Source: Stutzerimonas sp. S1
GTDB lineage: Bacteria; Pseudomonadota; Gammaproteobacteria; Pseudomonadales; Pseudomonadaceae
NCBI RefSeq assembly: GCF_025966695.1
Contig: NZ_JAOEIY010000007.1
Location: 262,918-326,917, forward strand
Reading direction: 5' to 3'
Length of the DNA stretch: 64,000 nt
The translations under genes were made by a program, and so were the position numbers. Below the pieces are notes generated by a model. It was given only the letters and a program-made list of their open reading frames with translations. It was not told where the DNA came from and made no database searches. Of this stretch, positions 55,296 through 64,000 are shown piece after piece. Each line of letters opens with the position of its first letter. Position 1 is the stretch's first letter.

Positions 55296-55507
55296 GGTGA
55301 CATCCAAAAGTTATTCCGGTCAGCGACGCTGCTGCTGCCCAGTTGGTCGTTTACGGATTGAGAAAAAACAGACAGGGCGCAACGGCGGCTTTTGGCTCGT
55401 AGAGATGGTTAGGCCGGCCGCAGCAATCGCGTTTTAGAGTCGCAGTTTCCAGCGCTGCGACCGTTCCCTTAGCTCTTGACTTATTTGTGCCTCGTTAAGG
55501 ACTGACC

Positions 55508-56085
55508 ATGCACTTCCCAATGATCGAGCACCATGGTGCCAAGGGTGGTGTCACCGGCGCCTGCCATGAGCTCCATATGAATGCGGGCAGCCCTCTGCTG
55601 ATGGGCTGCGGGCTGCTCCTGGGTGGCGATGCGTCTGAACGGGCGAATGATGGCCGGGCACGCGCGCTTGAGCCTACCAACTGGCTCAAACTTCACATCA
55701 CCCTCAACTCTCCGTTGGCTAGCAGCCTCACTAACGCCGGCCGTATCTTCACCTACTTCAAAGTCATGCTGGGCGATAAAAGGCACAACGTCCTCTTTGC
55801 CGGCTATCGAGCTACAGGTCCCCGACCCACGCAATCCAGATGTACGGTCCGACAGGTGGCTACGGTGGATCTCCATGGTGAGTGCTTTGCTGTCAGTTCA
55901 GGCATCACCAGCATTATTGGCTATTCGGCCCATGCAGATCACAAAGAATTAGCGAAAATTTGTGACCCGAATGCAGTTGTGGCCGACGGAGATACGGATA
56001 GTGCATATCTAGAAAATAATCTAAGGAGGCGCTGATCGAAGTGCTAGAACAGCATTTTCGGACGCCTTCTGAATTGAAGCTGTAG
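55508..56085 (+). pseudogene. Decayed metallo-beta-lactamase/beta-CASP hydrolase
   Basis: Starts as the family does (I-E-H-H-G-A-K-G-G-V-T-G near codon 6) but jumps directly to C-terminal motifs: T-L-N-S-P-L-A-S, L-K/V-M-L-G-D-x-R-H-N-V-L-F and G-Y-S-A-H-A-D-H. The metal motif H-x-H-x-D-H and more than half of the usual length of about 470 are missing. Two compensating frameshifts are visible around 55820-55880 (a shifted frame reads H-A-I-Q-M-Y-G-P-T-G-G-Y), and near 56023 the frame shifts again to K-E-A-L-I-E-V-L-E-Q-H-F ending at 56085. Confidence 0.75.
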
Positions 56086-56114
56086 AGCATTAGCTCGTTC
56101 TTTTTGGAGCAGAA

Positions 56115-57245
56115 ATGACAATCAAGACTCTCTGTGTCTTTGGAACGCGCCCGGAGGCGATCAAGATGGCGCCATTGGCGCTTTCCCTGTCTGGCGATGA
56201 GCGCTTTGATTCCAAGGTATGTGTGACTGGCCAACATAGGCAGATGTTAGATCAAGTGCTTGAGCTGTTTGAACTCAAGCCTGACTTTGACCTGAGGGTC
56301 ATGAAGCCTGGGCAGGATCTCACAGGGGTGACAACCGCTATCCTAATGGGGATGAGAGATGTGCTGGCGAGCTGCAAGCCGGACATCGTGCTGGTTCATG
56401 GCGATACTGCTACGACTTTTGCCGCGAGCCTTGCTGCTTTCTACCAGCAGATCCCGGTCGCTCATGTGGAAGCCGGGCTACGCACAGGAAACCTCTATTC
56501 GCCGTGGCCGGAAGAAGCTAACAGAAAGCTGACGGGCGCCTTGGCAACACTGCATTTCGCACCTACCGAGAATTCGAAGGCCAATCTTTTGCGCGAAGGG
56601 GTCGATCCTGCGTCGATCCATGTCACAGGCAATACGGTCATCGATGCGTTGCTGGAAGTGATCGAACGCCTTGATAAGGATGTGGAGCTAAGCCAGCAAG
56701 CAGCCGCGCCTACCGCATTCCTCAATCGGGACCGCAAGCTGATCTTGGTTACCGGCCATCGCCGTGAAAGTTTTGGCGGAGGCTTCGAGCGGATATGCCA
56801 GGCCCTGCTGGAAACGGCCAAGCAGCATCCCGACGTGGATATCGTCTATCCGGTACACCTCAATCCCCAGGTTCAGGAGCCAGTCAATCGCCTGCTGGCA
56901 GGGGTGGATAACATCCACCTGATCGAGCCGTTGGACTACTTGCCTTTTGTATACCTAATGAGCCGGGCGCATATCATCCTGACCGATTCAGGTGGTATCC
57001 AAGAAGAAGCACCCTCGCTGGGCAAGCCTGTTCTGGTCATGCGCGATACCACGGAGCGTCCGGAGGCCGTATCGGCGGGTACGGTCAAGCTGGTCGGTAC
57101 CGATGTGGCACAGATAGTTGAGGAGCTGGATATCCTGTTGACTGACAAGATCGCATACCAGTCGATGAGCTTTGCGCATAACCCGTATGGTGATGGCAAG
57201 GCCTGCCTGCGTATCTGCTCAACACTTTCTGATTTTCTTTCCTGA
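56115..57245 (+). CDS. wecB: UDP-N-acetylglucosamine 2-epimerase (non-hydrolysing)
   Basis: 376 residues. Makes UDP-ManNAc. Family marks [11 protein letters not shown] near residue 9, [10 protein letters not shown] near 97, H-V-E-A-G-L-R-T, and S-G-G-I-Q-E-E-A-P near 293 with the C-terminal [11 protein letters not shown] with RBS TTTGGAGC. wecC follows 49 bases later. Confidence 0.96.
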   Translation: MTIKTLCVFGTRPEAIKMAPLALSLSGDERFDSKVCVTGQHRQMLDQVLELFELKPDFDLRVMKPGQDLTGVTTAILMGMRDVLASCKPDIVLVHGDTATTFAASLAAFYQQIPVAHVEAGLRTGNLYSPWPEEANRKLTGALATLHFAPTENSKANLLREGVDPASIHVTGNTVIDALLEVIERLDKDVELSQQAAAPTAFLNRDRKLILVTGHRRESFGGGFERICQALLETAKQHPDVDIVYPVHLNPQVQEPVNRLLAGVDNIHLIEPLDYLPFVYLMSRAHIILTDSGGIQEEAPSLGKPVLVMRDTTERPEAVSAGTVKLVGTDVAQIVEELDILLTDKIAYQSMSFAHNPYGDGKACLRICSTLSDFLS

Positions 57246-57294
57246 CAATCTGATTAGCTGCGTAACTGCCTGCTTTACTCTAAATGGAATAATC

Positions 57295-58566
57295 ATGTCA
57301 TTTGAAACAATTTCGGTCATTGGCCTCGGTTATATCGGACTTCCTACCGCGGCAGTTTTTGCCTCTCGGAAAAAGAAGGTTATTGGCGTCGATGTAAATC
57401 AGAAAGCGGTGGACACCATCAACCGAGGTGAAATCCATATCGTCGAGCCGGATCTGGATATGGTAGTTCACGCGGCTGTTACCGAAGGCTATCTGAAAGC
57501 CGTCACGATACCCGAGCCGGCGGATGCCTTTCTGATCGCCGTACCCACACCGTTCAAAGGCGATCACGAACCGGACCTTAGCTATATCGAATCCGCCAGC
57601 AAGGCTATCGCCCCGGTACTGAAGAAGGGGGATCTGGTCATTCTCGAGTCCACCTCTCCGGTTGGTGCGACGGAGCAGATGGCCGAATGGATGGCAGAGG
57701 CGCGACCGGATCTAACCTTTCCGCAAACCCACGGTGAAGAATCTGATATCCGAGTTGCACATTGCCCTGAGCGCGTTCTACCCGGCCACGTCCTGCGTGA
57801 GCTGGTGCAAAACGACCGGGTGATTGGTGGTATGACTGCGAAGTGCTCGGATAAGGCTGCCGCACTGTACAAGACCTTTGTGGAAGGCGAGTGCGTCATC
57901 ACCAATGCGCGCACAGCTGAAATGTGTAAGTTGACGGAAAACAGCTTTCGAGACGTCAATATTGCTTTCGCCAATGAACTATCGATGATTTGCGACAAGC
58001 TGGACATCAATGTATGGGAGTTGATCCGGCTTGCCAATAGGCACCCTCGCGTCAACATCCTTCAGCCAGGGCCAGGCGTGGGCGGGCACTGTATTGCAGT
58101 TGACCCTTGGTTCGTTGTTAGCAAAACGCCAGAACAGGCGCGTCTGATTCGGGCGGCCCGTGAAGTCAACGATAGCAAGCCAGAGTGGGTAATCGAGAAG
58201 GTCAATCTGGCTGTTGCCGAATACCTACAGGCCAACCCTGAAAAGACCGCGAAGGAAGTTACTATTGCCTGCTTTGGTCTAGCATTCAAGGCAGATATAG
58301 ATGACCTACGCGAAAGCCCTGCTATGGCGATAGTGCAAGAAATTGCTTTTATCCATCCTGGCCCGACAATAGCGGTGGAGCCCAATATTAGTGCGCTACA
58401 AGAGAATGCGGCTAGAAACGTAACGCTTTCTAGTATTGAAGGTGCGCTAAATCGTGTAGATATAGCGGTTTTGCTCGTCGATCATAAACAATTCAAAAGT
58501 GTTGAGTGGAAAGAGTTTTCTTCGCAATATGTAATTGATACTCGCGGTATGGCGACAGGTTTATAG
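57295..58566 (+). CDS. wecC: UDP-N-acetyl-D-mannosamine dehydrogenase
   Basis: 423 residues from the ATG at 57295; the overlapping upstream frame runs into wecB and is not used. NAD site V-I-G-L-G-Y-I-G-L-P near residue 8, catalytic cysteine in G-V-G-G-H-C-I-A-V-D-P, and C-terminal F-K-A-D-I-D-D-L-R-E-S-P. Oxidises UDP-ManNAc to UDP-ManNAcA, an O-antigen building block. The codon use becomes more AT-rich in the last 200 bases, leading into the AT-rich block. Confidence 0.95.
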   Translation: MSFETISVIGLGYIGLPTAAVFASRKKKVIGVDVNQKAVDTINRGEIHIVEPDLDMVVHAAVTEGYLKAVTIPEPADAFLIAVPTPFKGDHEPDLSYIESASKAIAPVLKKGDLVILESTSPVGATEQMAEWMAEARPDLTFPQTHGEESDIRVAHCPERVLPGHVLRELVQNDRVIGGMTAKCSDKAAALYKTFVEGECVITNARTAEMCKLTENSFRDVNIAFANELSMICDKLDINVWELIRLANRHPRVNILQPGPGVGGHCIAVDPWFVVSKTPEQARLIRAAREVNDSKPEWVIEKVNLAVAEYLQANPEKTAKEVTIACFGLAFKADIDDLRESPAMAIVQEIAFIHPGPTIAVEPNISALQENAARNVTLSSIEGALNRVDIAVLLVDHKQFKSVEWKEFSSQYVIDTRGMATGL

Positions 58567-58616
58567 GTGAGGTTATATATATTTTTGCGTAATGCGGGGG
58601 CTAGGGATGTACAAGA

Positions 58617-59945
58617 ATGGGGCATCAGCAAGTGCTTAAATTACAAAAAGCGATAGCGTGGCTGGTAATGTTTCTGATGCCTATCCCTATCTTCCTGTCT
58701 CCTAGTAGTTCGATAGTATTCGCGAATGGAACTATAGGGAATGAAGCTTTGGCATTTCCGCTTTCATTGGCGATGGTGCCATTGGTTTTTACTTTATCGG
58801 TTATTAATATTAATAAAGTTAGGGGCGTGAAAGCCTTTTTGTATTTTTGGCTATTATTGTTCTCGTTGTGGGTTATAGGCTCCGCTTTTGCTTCTGCTTC
58901 AAATTACCCAGTTTCATTAATGTATGCGTCGCAGTGGGTATTGATTTTTTTATGGGCGGGCTATTTTTTTTCCAGTTTAGAGGGCTTTCCGTTTGAAAGT
59001 TTGGTGCGTCCATTTTTTATTGGTGCTTTCTTTGGTGCCTTTTATATATTTATTTCTGGCTTTATGGAGTTTCTCTTTTATGGAACCTTGCTAGATGCAG
59101 GGCGAATGACGCAAAATCTAGTACTAAAGGGGCAATACCAATTGGCGGTTTATACGCCTACTGTTTTAGCTTACTCGTTCCTTGTTTTGCTTGTTAGTTG
59201 GTCTTCGCGCATTTTTCCTTTTTCGTCATTGGCTTTCTTGCTGTATGCCGTAGTGGTATTAGTTGCGTTAATTTTTACAGGGGCAAGAGAGGGGTTGTTG
59301 GTTTATTTTCTTGGTAGTTTTTTTATATTATTTTTACGCTCTCTGCGTGCGCTCTTTGTCTGCACGATTCTATCAATTTTTTTCGTGTTTATATTTTTAT
59401 CGAGGTTAGAAGAGGTAGTCTATTGGTTTTCCGTGTCGGAGCTTCGATTGCTAAATAAGATTGCTCGGCTTTTTGAAGAAGGTGGGGCTCTTGGGGCGCG
59501 GGATATTATGATCATGGAGTATGTGAAAATTATTATTGATAATCCCTTTTGGGGGGTTATGATGGTTCCCCCGGAAGTAATTTCCAATGGAGCGGCTACG
59601 AGTGTAAAAAGTGCACACAACTTCTACGTTGATGTTTGGGCGTGGGCTGGGTTTCCGGGTTTTTTAACTTATTTGTTTTTCTCTATTTCGTTATTATTTA
59701 TGGCTATAGCTTCAATAGCAAAGTCATGGCTAGCAAGAGGTGGAGATCGGGTCGTGGTCGGCGCTTCTTGGGTGGTTATTATTATGCTGCTAGTCAGTAA
59801 TAATATTAATGTTCCACTTCGGCAGCCTCTTGTTATCCCGTTATTCTTGTTCTGTGTTTATCTGATGTTTCCCTCAAGAAATAGGGTGGGGTGTGGTGCT
59901 GTTTTAAATGTCGAGCGACATAATTTTCTTATTAGAGAGTCATAA
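58617..59945 (+). CDS. wzy: O-antigen polymerase (Wzy-like)
   Basis: 442 residues with 10-12 membrane helices and no recognisable enzyme motif except a large loop of the Wzy/WaaL type near residues 280-350, containing G-A-R-D-I-M-I-M-E-Y and S-A-H-N-F-Y-V-D-V-W-A. The H-N-F-Y-x-D loop is typical of O-antigen polymerases and ligases. It is followed by the flippase, which favours Wzy over WaaL. AT content and T-rich codons are far above the genome average. Confidence 0.75.
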   Translation: MGHQQVLKLQKAIAWLVMFLMPIPIFLSPSSSIVFANGTIGNEALAFPLSLAMVPLVFTLSVININKVRGVKAFLYFWLLLFSLWVIGSAFASASNYPVSLMYASQWVLIFLWAGYFFSSLEGFPFESLVRPFFIGAFFGAFYIFISGFMEFLFYGTLLDAGRMTQNLVLKGQYQLAVYTPTVLAYSFLVLLVSWSSRIFPFSSLAFLLYAVVVLVALIFTGAREGLLVYFLGSFFILFLRSLRALFVCTILSIFFVFIFLSRLEEVVYWFSVSELRLLNKIARLFEEGGALGARDIMIMEYVKIIIDNPFWGVMMVPPEVISNGAATSVKSAHNFYVDVWAWAGFPGFLTYLFFSISLLFMAIASIAKSWLARGGDRVVVGASWVVIIMLLVSNNINVPLRQPLVIPLFLFCVYLMFPSRNRVGCGAVLNVERHNFLIRES

Positions 59946-59947
59946 TA

Positions 59948-61207
59948 ATGAACGATGCTCTCCGGCAAAAAATATTGCTGGTGACAGCTGTACTAGTCAA
60001 CCTAGTGGCTGGGCTTGTTGCTATTCCGATCATAAGTCGTGGTTTTAGTTCGGATGAGTTTGCCACGGTTTCGGTTTTGTTGTTAATTAACGCAATGTTT
60101 GGCGCTTTTGATTTTTTTAGGCCGGTGTTTGTTTCGGAATTTTCAGCTGGAGATAAATTAATATCAATAGCTGATATGTTTGCTTCTTCCGTTGTTGTGT
60201 TGCTTTTTTTATCCATTCCGATTTACATTCTGTATTCGCAGTTCTTGTCGTCTTATTTTTCTGGGGATGACTTCCGTAATATTTTTATTGCCTTTTTTTT
60301 GTTTGTTTTTTATTCGGGATTTTGGGCTGCTTTAGATATTAATAATAAGGTTGGTGTTTCGGCGCTTCTTAGGTCTCTCTGTGTGGCAGGGGGGTATTTG
60401 TTTTATGCGGTTGAGGCTGTTTTCAAAAATTCTATCGCTCTTTCTTTTGGCTTGTTAATTATTCATGGTGTGTCTTTATTTTTGTTTATTTTGCTATCCT
60501 TTCCCTACCTTTCGATCGCGGCTAAAAGAAGAGTAGGTCAGAGCTTTTATAGAAAAGCATTTTGGACATTTGGTCAAAATTTATCGAAGGTGGTGATTGA
60601 TTTTTGCGATAGGCTCTTTGTTTCGCGTTTTTTTTCTCCAGAGGTGACTGGGGCTTATAATTTAATTTATGATGTAGCGTCGCGTAGCGGTATATTTAGC
60701 CAGGTCTGGACCACCTATAGCTACCCGAAACTATGCGAATCTAAAGACTTGATCTCGCGCTTTTTGGTTGTTGGCATTGGACTGTCTTCGTTGATATTTG
60801 TTCTGGGGCTGTTGTTCTTACTTTTCGGGCAGCAATTGTATATTCTGTATTTCGGTGAAAGGCTGGTCGCTTTCTTTAAGCCTTTTTGTGCGATGATTTT
60901 CGCTTTTTCAATTTTCTCTCTCGCTTTTTTTTCTCAGGCTGGGTTAAGAGCTGTTGGGCGGTACGCTTATTTGTCTTTTAGTTTTGCCGTGTCAGCTGTC
61001 TTGGGTCTTGTGAGTATATATCCATTATATCTTTTCTTTGGTCTTAAAGGGGTGCTTTTGTGCTTTCTCTTGTTAAAGTTGCCTGGGGTTTTTGGCTATT
61101 GGTACATGCGTACTTTGCTGGGTAAGTATAAAATATGTTTTTATGCATTGGTTCTCTTTAATTGCCTTTTGTTTTTTTATGTGATGTTTGCTTGGGGGGA
61201 GGTATGA
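59948..61207 (+). CDS. wzx: O-antigen flippase (Wzx-like)
   Basis: 419 residues, 12 hydrophobic segments, only 2 bases after wzy. Begins with the MOP/PST-family pattern [20 protein letters not shown] near residue 18; [14 protein letters not shown] near residue 222. It moves lipid-linked repeat units across the inner membrane. Strongly AT-rich like its neighbours; stop overlaps the acyltransferase start. Confidence 0.83.
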   Translation: MNDALRQKILLVTAVLVNLVAGLVAIPIISRGFSSDEFATVSVLLLINAMFGAFDFFRPVFVSEFSAGDKLISIADMFASSVVVLLFLSIPIYILYSQFLSSYFSGDDFRNIFIAFFLFVFYSGFWAALDINNKVGVSALLRSLCVAGGYLFYAVEAVFKNSIALSFGLLIIHGVSLFLFILLSFPYLSIAAKRRVGQSFYRKAFWTFGQNLSKVVIDFCDRLFVSRFFSPEVTGAYNLIYDVASRSGIFSQVWTTYSYPKLCESKDLISRFLVVGIGLSSLIFVLGLLFLLFGQQLYILYFGERLVAFFKPFCAMIFAFSIFSLAFFSQAGLRAVGRYAYLSFSFAVSAVLGLVSIYPLYLFFGLKGVLLCFLLLKLPGVFGYWYMRTLLGKYKICFYALVLFNCLLFFYVMFAWGEV

Positions 61208-61719
61208 AGTACTTTCTTGTTGTGAGTGCTGAGGTTTTGTCTTCTTTGCTTTTTCTTTTGCCTAGATACAGGGCTCTTAATTTTTTTAAATCTTGTTACT
61301 TGCGATTTGTTTGGGGTGCAAGTGTCGGGAGAAGGGTTGTTTACTATTCGGGTGTGCGAATTTTTTCTGGTAGAAATCTGGTTGTTGGGGATGATGTTGA
61401 TTTTGCTAAAGGTGTAATGGTTACAACTGAGGGTGGGGTTACAATTGGTGATCGAGTTTTGCTCGGATACGGGACGCAGATCCTCTCGTCAAATCATAGG
61501 GTCCCGTCTAAGTCCGAAAGAATATTTGACGCGGGGCACGTTAAGAAGCCGGTAGTAATTGAGAGTGATGTCTGGGTTGGAGCTAACTGCATTATTTTGC
61601 CAGGTGTAACTGTCGGCAATGGAGCAGTGGTTGCGGCGGGTAGTGTGGTAACAAAAAGCGTACCGCCACTGGTATTTGTTGGTGGTGTTCCTGCAAAAGT
61701 AATAAAGATGCGAGATTAA
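61204..61719 (+). CDS. Left-handed beta-helix acyltransferase
   Basis: 171 residues from the ATG overlapping the wzx stop (ATGA). Hexapeptide repeats: [40 protein letters not shown], with the catalytic-type histidine in S-S-N-H-R-V-P. Probably O-acetylates an O-antigen sugar. Slight membrane leaning at the N-terminus (L-L-F-L-L-P). AT-rich. Confidence 0.85.
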   Translation: MKYFLVVSAEVLSSLLFLLPRYRALNFFKSCYLRFVWGASVGRRVVYYSGVRIFSGRNLVVGDDVDFAKGVMVTTEGGVTIGDRVLLGYGTQILSSNHRVPSKSERIFDAGHVKKPVVIESDVWVGANCIILPGVTVGNGAVVAAGSVVTKSVPPLVFVGGVPAKVIKMRD

Positions 61720-61720
61720 T

Positions 61721-63856
61721 ATGAGGCAAGTTCTCCAAGACATGGCTAAGGGCGAAACTATCTTGGCCGAAGCTCCGGCACCCCAGGTATCTCGTGAGAA
61801 TCTGATTATTAATAGTCGTATTTCACTGATATCTGCTGGAACCGAGCGAATGCTGGTTGGTTTTGGAAAGGCCTCCTATCTGGAGAAGGCTCGCCAGCAG
61901 CCAGATAAGGTAAAGATGGTGCTTGAAAAGGTGGCGACCGATGGCCTGATGACTACCATTGAGGCGGTGCGGTCTAAGCTGGCTCAACCGTTACCGCTTG
62001 GCTACTGCAATGTGGGGGTTGTATCCGAGGTCGGCGTTGGTGTTGAAGGCTTTAAGATCGGCGACCGCGTGGTCTCCAATGGCCCCCATGCTGACCTGTT
62101 CAAGGTACCGAAGAATCTTTGCGCTCGAATCCCCGACGAGGTGGACGACGAGTCTGCGTCGTTTGTCGTGGTGGGCAGTATTGGATTACAGGGCATCCGT
62201 TTGGCCCAGCCCACGCTGGGTGAAGCTTTCGTAGTTACCGGCGCAGGTCTTATTGGACTGCTGACCATCCAGTTGCTTCGCGCCCACGGTTGCCGTGTGC
62301 TAGCCATTGATTTCGATGACTCCAAGCTCGGGTTGGCTCGCCAGTTCGGCGCATTGACCTGTAACCCCGCTAAGGGTGAAGACCCGGTTGCGGCAGGTAT
62401 GGCGTTCAGCCGTGGTCAAGGAGTCGACGGTGTGATCATCACTGCCTCGACCAAAGCCACCGATCCCGTTACCCAGGCGGCGCGTATGTGTCGCAAGCGG
62501 GGGCGTATCGTCTTGGTGGGTGTGACCGGTCTCGAACTCAATAGGGCCGACTTCTATGAGAAGGAGCTGACATTCCAAGTTTCCTGTTCCTACGGTCCCG
62601 GTCGCTACGATCCGAACTATGAGGACAAGGGGCAGGATTATCCGCTGGGCTTTGTCCGCTGGACTGAACAGCGCAACTTTGAGGCGGTGCTGGATATTCT
62701 GGCTAGCGGTCAGCTTGATGTGAAACCCCTGATCACCCATCGCTTCGCCTTTGAGGATGCGCCGCAAGCCTACCAGACCCTGACTGAAGATAAGGCCGGC
62801 CTCGGTATTCTTCTTCAGTACACCTCTGATGTAGCCGAACGCTCCGTTCGAAAAGTGGCACTAACGGCGGCTCCCACCTTCGATGCTCAACGACCCGTGA
62901 TGGGATTTATCGGTGCGGGTAACTATGCCTCACGAATGCTGATTCCGGCCTTCAAAGCAGCCGGTGCGCAATTCCATAGCATCGCTACCGCTGGCGGTAT
63001 CAACGGCGTGGTACACGGCCAGAAGGCGGGTTTTGCCGAAGCTACTACCGATACGGGTGCCATGCTCGCCAACCCGGGCATCAATACCGTAGCCATCGTC
63101 ACTCGCCATGACAGCCATGCCCGTTTCGTCGCCCAGGCGTTGCAGGCTGGCAAGAACGTCTTTGTCGAAAAACCATTGGCTATTGACTTCGCCGGGCTGG
63201 ACGAGGTGGAGGCGGCCTACGCTGCAGCTCATGCTGACGGTGGTGGTCCGCAACTGATGGTTGGTTTCAACCGCCGCTTCTCGCCGCAAGTACAGAAGAT
63301 GAAAGCGTTGCTCGAGCCGCTGCAAGAGCCGAAATCTTTCATCATGACCATGAATGCTGGCGCCATTCCGGCTGATCACTGGACTCAGGACAATGCAGTT
63401 GGGGGCGGGCGAATCATTGGCGAGGCTTGCCATTTCATCGACCTGATGCGTTTCCTGGCAGGGAGCAAGATTGTTTCGATACAGGCGCGTCGAATGGGAG
63501 ATGCTCCCGGCGTAGCTGTCACTGAAGATAAGGCTTCTATTACCCTCGCTTTCGAAGATGGTTCTTTCGGTACCATTTTGTATCTGGCTAACGGTGCCGC
63601 CAGTTTCCCGAAAGAGCGTGTCGAGGTGTTTGCTGCCGGCCGCGTGCTTCAGCTGGATAACTTCCGAAGGCTCAGGGGCTATGGTTGGCCGGGCTTTTCC
63701 AAACTCAACCTATGGAAACAGGACAAAGGACAGGATGCGTGTGCTGCTGCCTTTCTGAAGGGTATCGAGCAGGGTACGCCGGCGATCCCGGCTAATGAGA
63801 TCTTTGAGGTTGCGCGTACCACCATCGAAGTCGCCGAATTATTGCGTAACCAGTAA
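61721..63856 (+). CDS. Bi-domain oxidoreductase (MDR dehydrogenase fused to Gfo/Idh/MocA)
   Basis: 711 residues. Residues 1-370 are a medium-chain alcohol-dehydrogenase-like domain (L-G-Y-C-N-V-G-V-V-S-E-V, V-T-G-A-G-L-I-G-L-L), without the catalytic zinc Cys/His set of typical ADHs near the start. Residues 390-711 are a Gfo/Idh/MocA domain: G-F-I-G-A-G-N-Y-A-S near 394 and the motif V-E-K-P-L-A-I near 480. Such fusions sit in O-antigen clusters beside a heparinase-like gene, as here. The reaction is not established. GC returns toward the genome level. Confidence 0.85.
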   Translation: MRQVLQDMAKGETILAEAPAPQVSRENLIINSRISLISAGTERMLVGFGKASYLEKARQQPDKVKMVLEKVATDGLMTTIEAVRSKLAQPLPLGYCNVGVVSEVGVGVEGFKIGDRVVSNGPHADLFKVPKNLCARIPDEVDDESASFVVVGSIGLQGIRLAQPTLGEAFVVTGAGLIGLLTIQLLRAHGCRVLAIDFDDSKLGLARQFGALTCNPAKGEDPVAAGMAFSRGQGVDGVIITASTKATDPVTQAARMCRKRGRIVLVGVTGLELNRADFYEKELTFQVSCSYGPGRYDPNYEDKGQDYPLGFVRWTEQRNFEAVLDILASGQLDVKPLITHRFAFEDAPQAYQTLTEDKAGLGILLQYTSDVAERSVRKVALTAAPTFDAQRPVMGFIGAGNYASRMLIPAFKAAGAQFHSIATAGGINGVVHGQKAGFAEATTDTGAMLANPGINTVAIVTRHDSHARFVAQALQAGKNVFVEKPLAIDFAGLDEVEAAYAAAHADGGGPQLMVGFNRRFSPQVQKMKALLEPLQEPKSFIMTMNAGAIPADHWTQDNAVGGGRIIGEACHFIDLMRFLAGSKIVSIQARRMGDAPGVAVTEDKASITLAFEDGSFGTILYLANGAASFPKERVEVFAAGRVLQLDNFRRLRGYGWPGFSKLNLWKQDKGQDACAAAFLKGIEQGTPAIPANEIFEVARTTIEVAELLRNQ

Positions 63857-63874
63857 CCCGCAGGTTTTCTTTGA

Positions 63875-64000
63875 ATGACGACTTTAGCAAAGGTGCGGAC
63901 CGCTTTCGCGTTGGGCATACCCAATCTTGTACGCGTGGCGTCCTATCGCCTTGGCGTCAGAGCCGGTTTGAACCCGGTACTGCGCTTGGCTGGCGGAGTT
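63875..64000 (+). CDS. Heparinase II/III-like protein (3' end outside window)
   Basis: First 42 codons only: M-T-T-L-A-K-V-R-T-A-F-A-L-G, then N-L-V-R-V-A-S-Y-R-L-G-V-R-A-G-L-N-P, the start pattern of heparinase II/III-family proteins found after bi-domain oxidoreductase genes. It begins 18 bases after that gene. The call depends on short sequence and neighbourhood. Confidence 0.6.
   Translation, partial: MTTLAKVRTAFALGIPNLVRVASYRLGVRAGLNPVLRLAGGV

Overview
The window looks like a chromosomal segment of a polarly flagellated gamma-proteobacterium of the Pseudomonas stutzeri (Stutzerimonas) type. The pointers are P. aeruginosa-like gene orders (cheA-cheB-motC-motD-parA-like-cheW; ccmABCDEFGHI; tpm...htpX-alaA / msrB-gpx; earP-efp; ihfB-wzz), high GC with G/C-ending codons, and FleQ/FleS/FleR flagellar control. 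All calls come from reading the sequence and translated motifs. No database search was run, so family names rest on recognised motifs and gene order.

Layout. 1-7.3 kb: the end of the chemotaxis/flagellar cluster (cheA partial, cheB, motC, motD, a ParA-type and a CheW-type polar positioning pair, cheW, a DUF2802 protein). 7.4-9.7 kb: a small secreted rhodanese facing a detached FlhB-C domain and a FliK-like protein on the opposite strand. 9.8-16.8 kb: a complete, tightly overlapping cytochrome c maturation operon ccmABCDEFGHI. 16.8-22.3 kb: a small lipoprotein and then fliT-like, fleQ and fleSR, placed here without fliS or fliE. 22.4-30.1 kb: a housekeeping and stress run (tpm, DUF2959, htpX, conserved unknown, alaA, msrB, glutathione peroxidase, DUF815 ATPase, GST, membrane protein).

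30.3-30.5 kb: tRNA-Glu(TTC) and tRNA-Gly(GCC) with promoter and terminator. The tRNA-Gly 3' end carries the 18-bp sequence used as attB by ICEclc/PAGI-2-type elements. Immediately downstream (30.7-38.0 kb) is a sulfide/sulfane-sulfur locus: a CsoR-family repressor with an unusual cysteine arrangement, a BigR/SqrR-like ArsR sensor with a palindromic operator on its promoter, two YeeE/YedE sulfur transporters, a DUF2892 protein, a DUF2141 protein, a rhodanese, a SulP transporter, a DUF442-sulfide:quinone oxidoreductase fusion and a persulfide dioxygenase.

38.2-45.1 kb: a MacA/MacB-like export system, a ZIP metal transporter, a second MotA/MotB-like pair and a renalase-like flavoprotein. 45.4-50.9 kb: 4.5S RNA (ffs), earP-efp, a DASS-type anion symporter, class II DAHP synthase and a spermidine-synthase-like methyltransferase-fold protein. 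51.7-53.9 kb: a chemoreceptor remnant, an inverted repeat and the DEAD-box helicase deaD, whose start codon lies in a 10-bp perfect hairpin.

54.2-64 kb: the O-antigen region, entered through ihfB and an unusually short Wzz, followed by a decayed metallo-beta-lactamase/beta-CASP gene, wecB-wecC (UDP-ManNAcA supply), an AT-rich wzy-wzx-acyltransferase block that looks horizontally acquired, a bi-domain oxidoreductase and the start of a heparinase II/III-like gene cut by the window edge.
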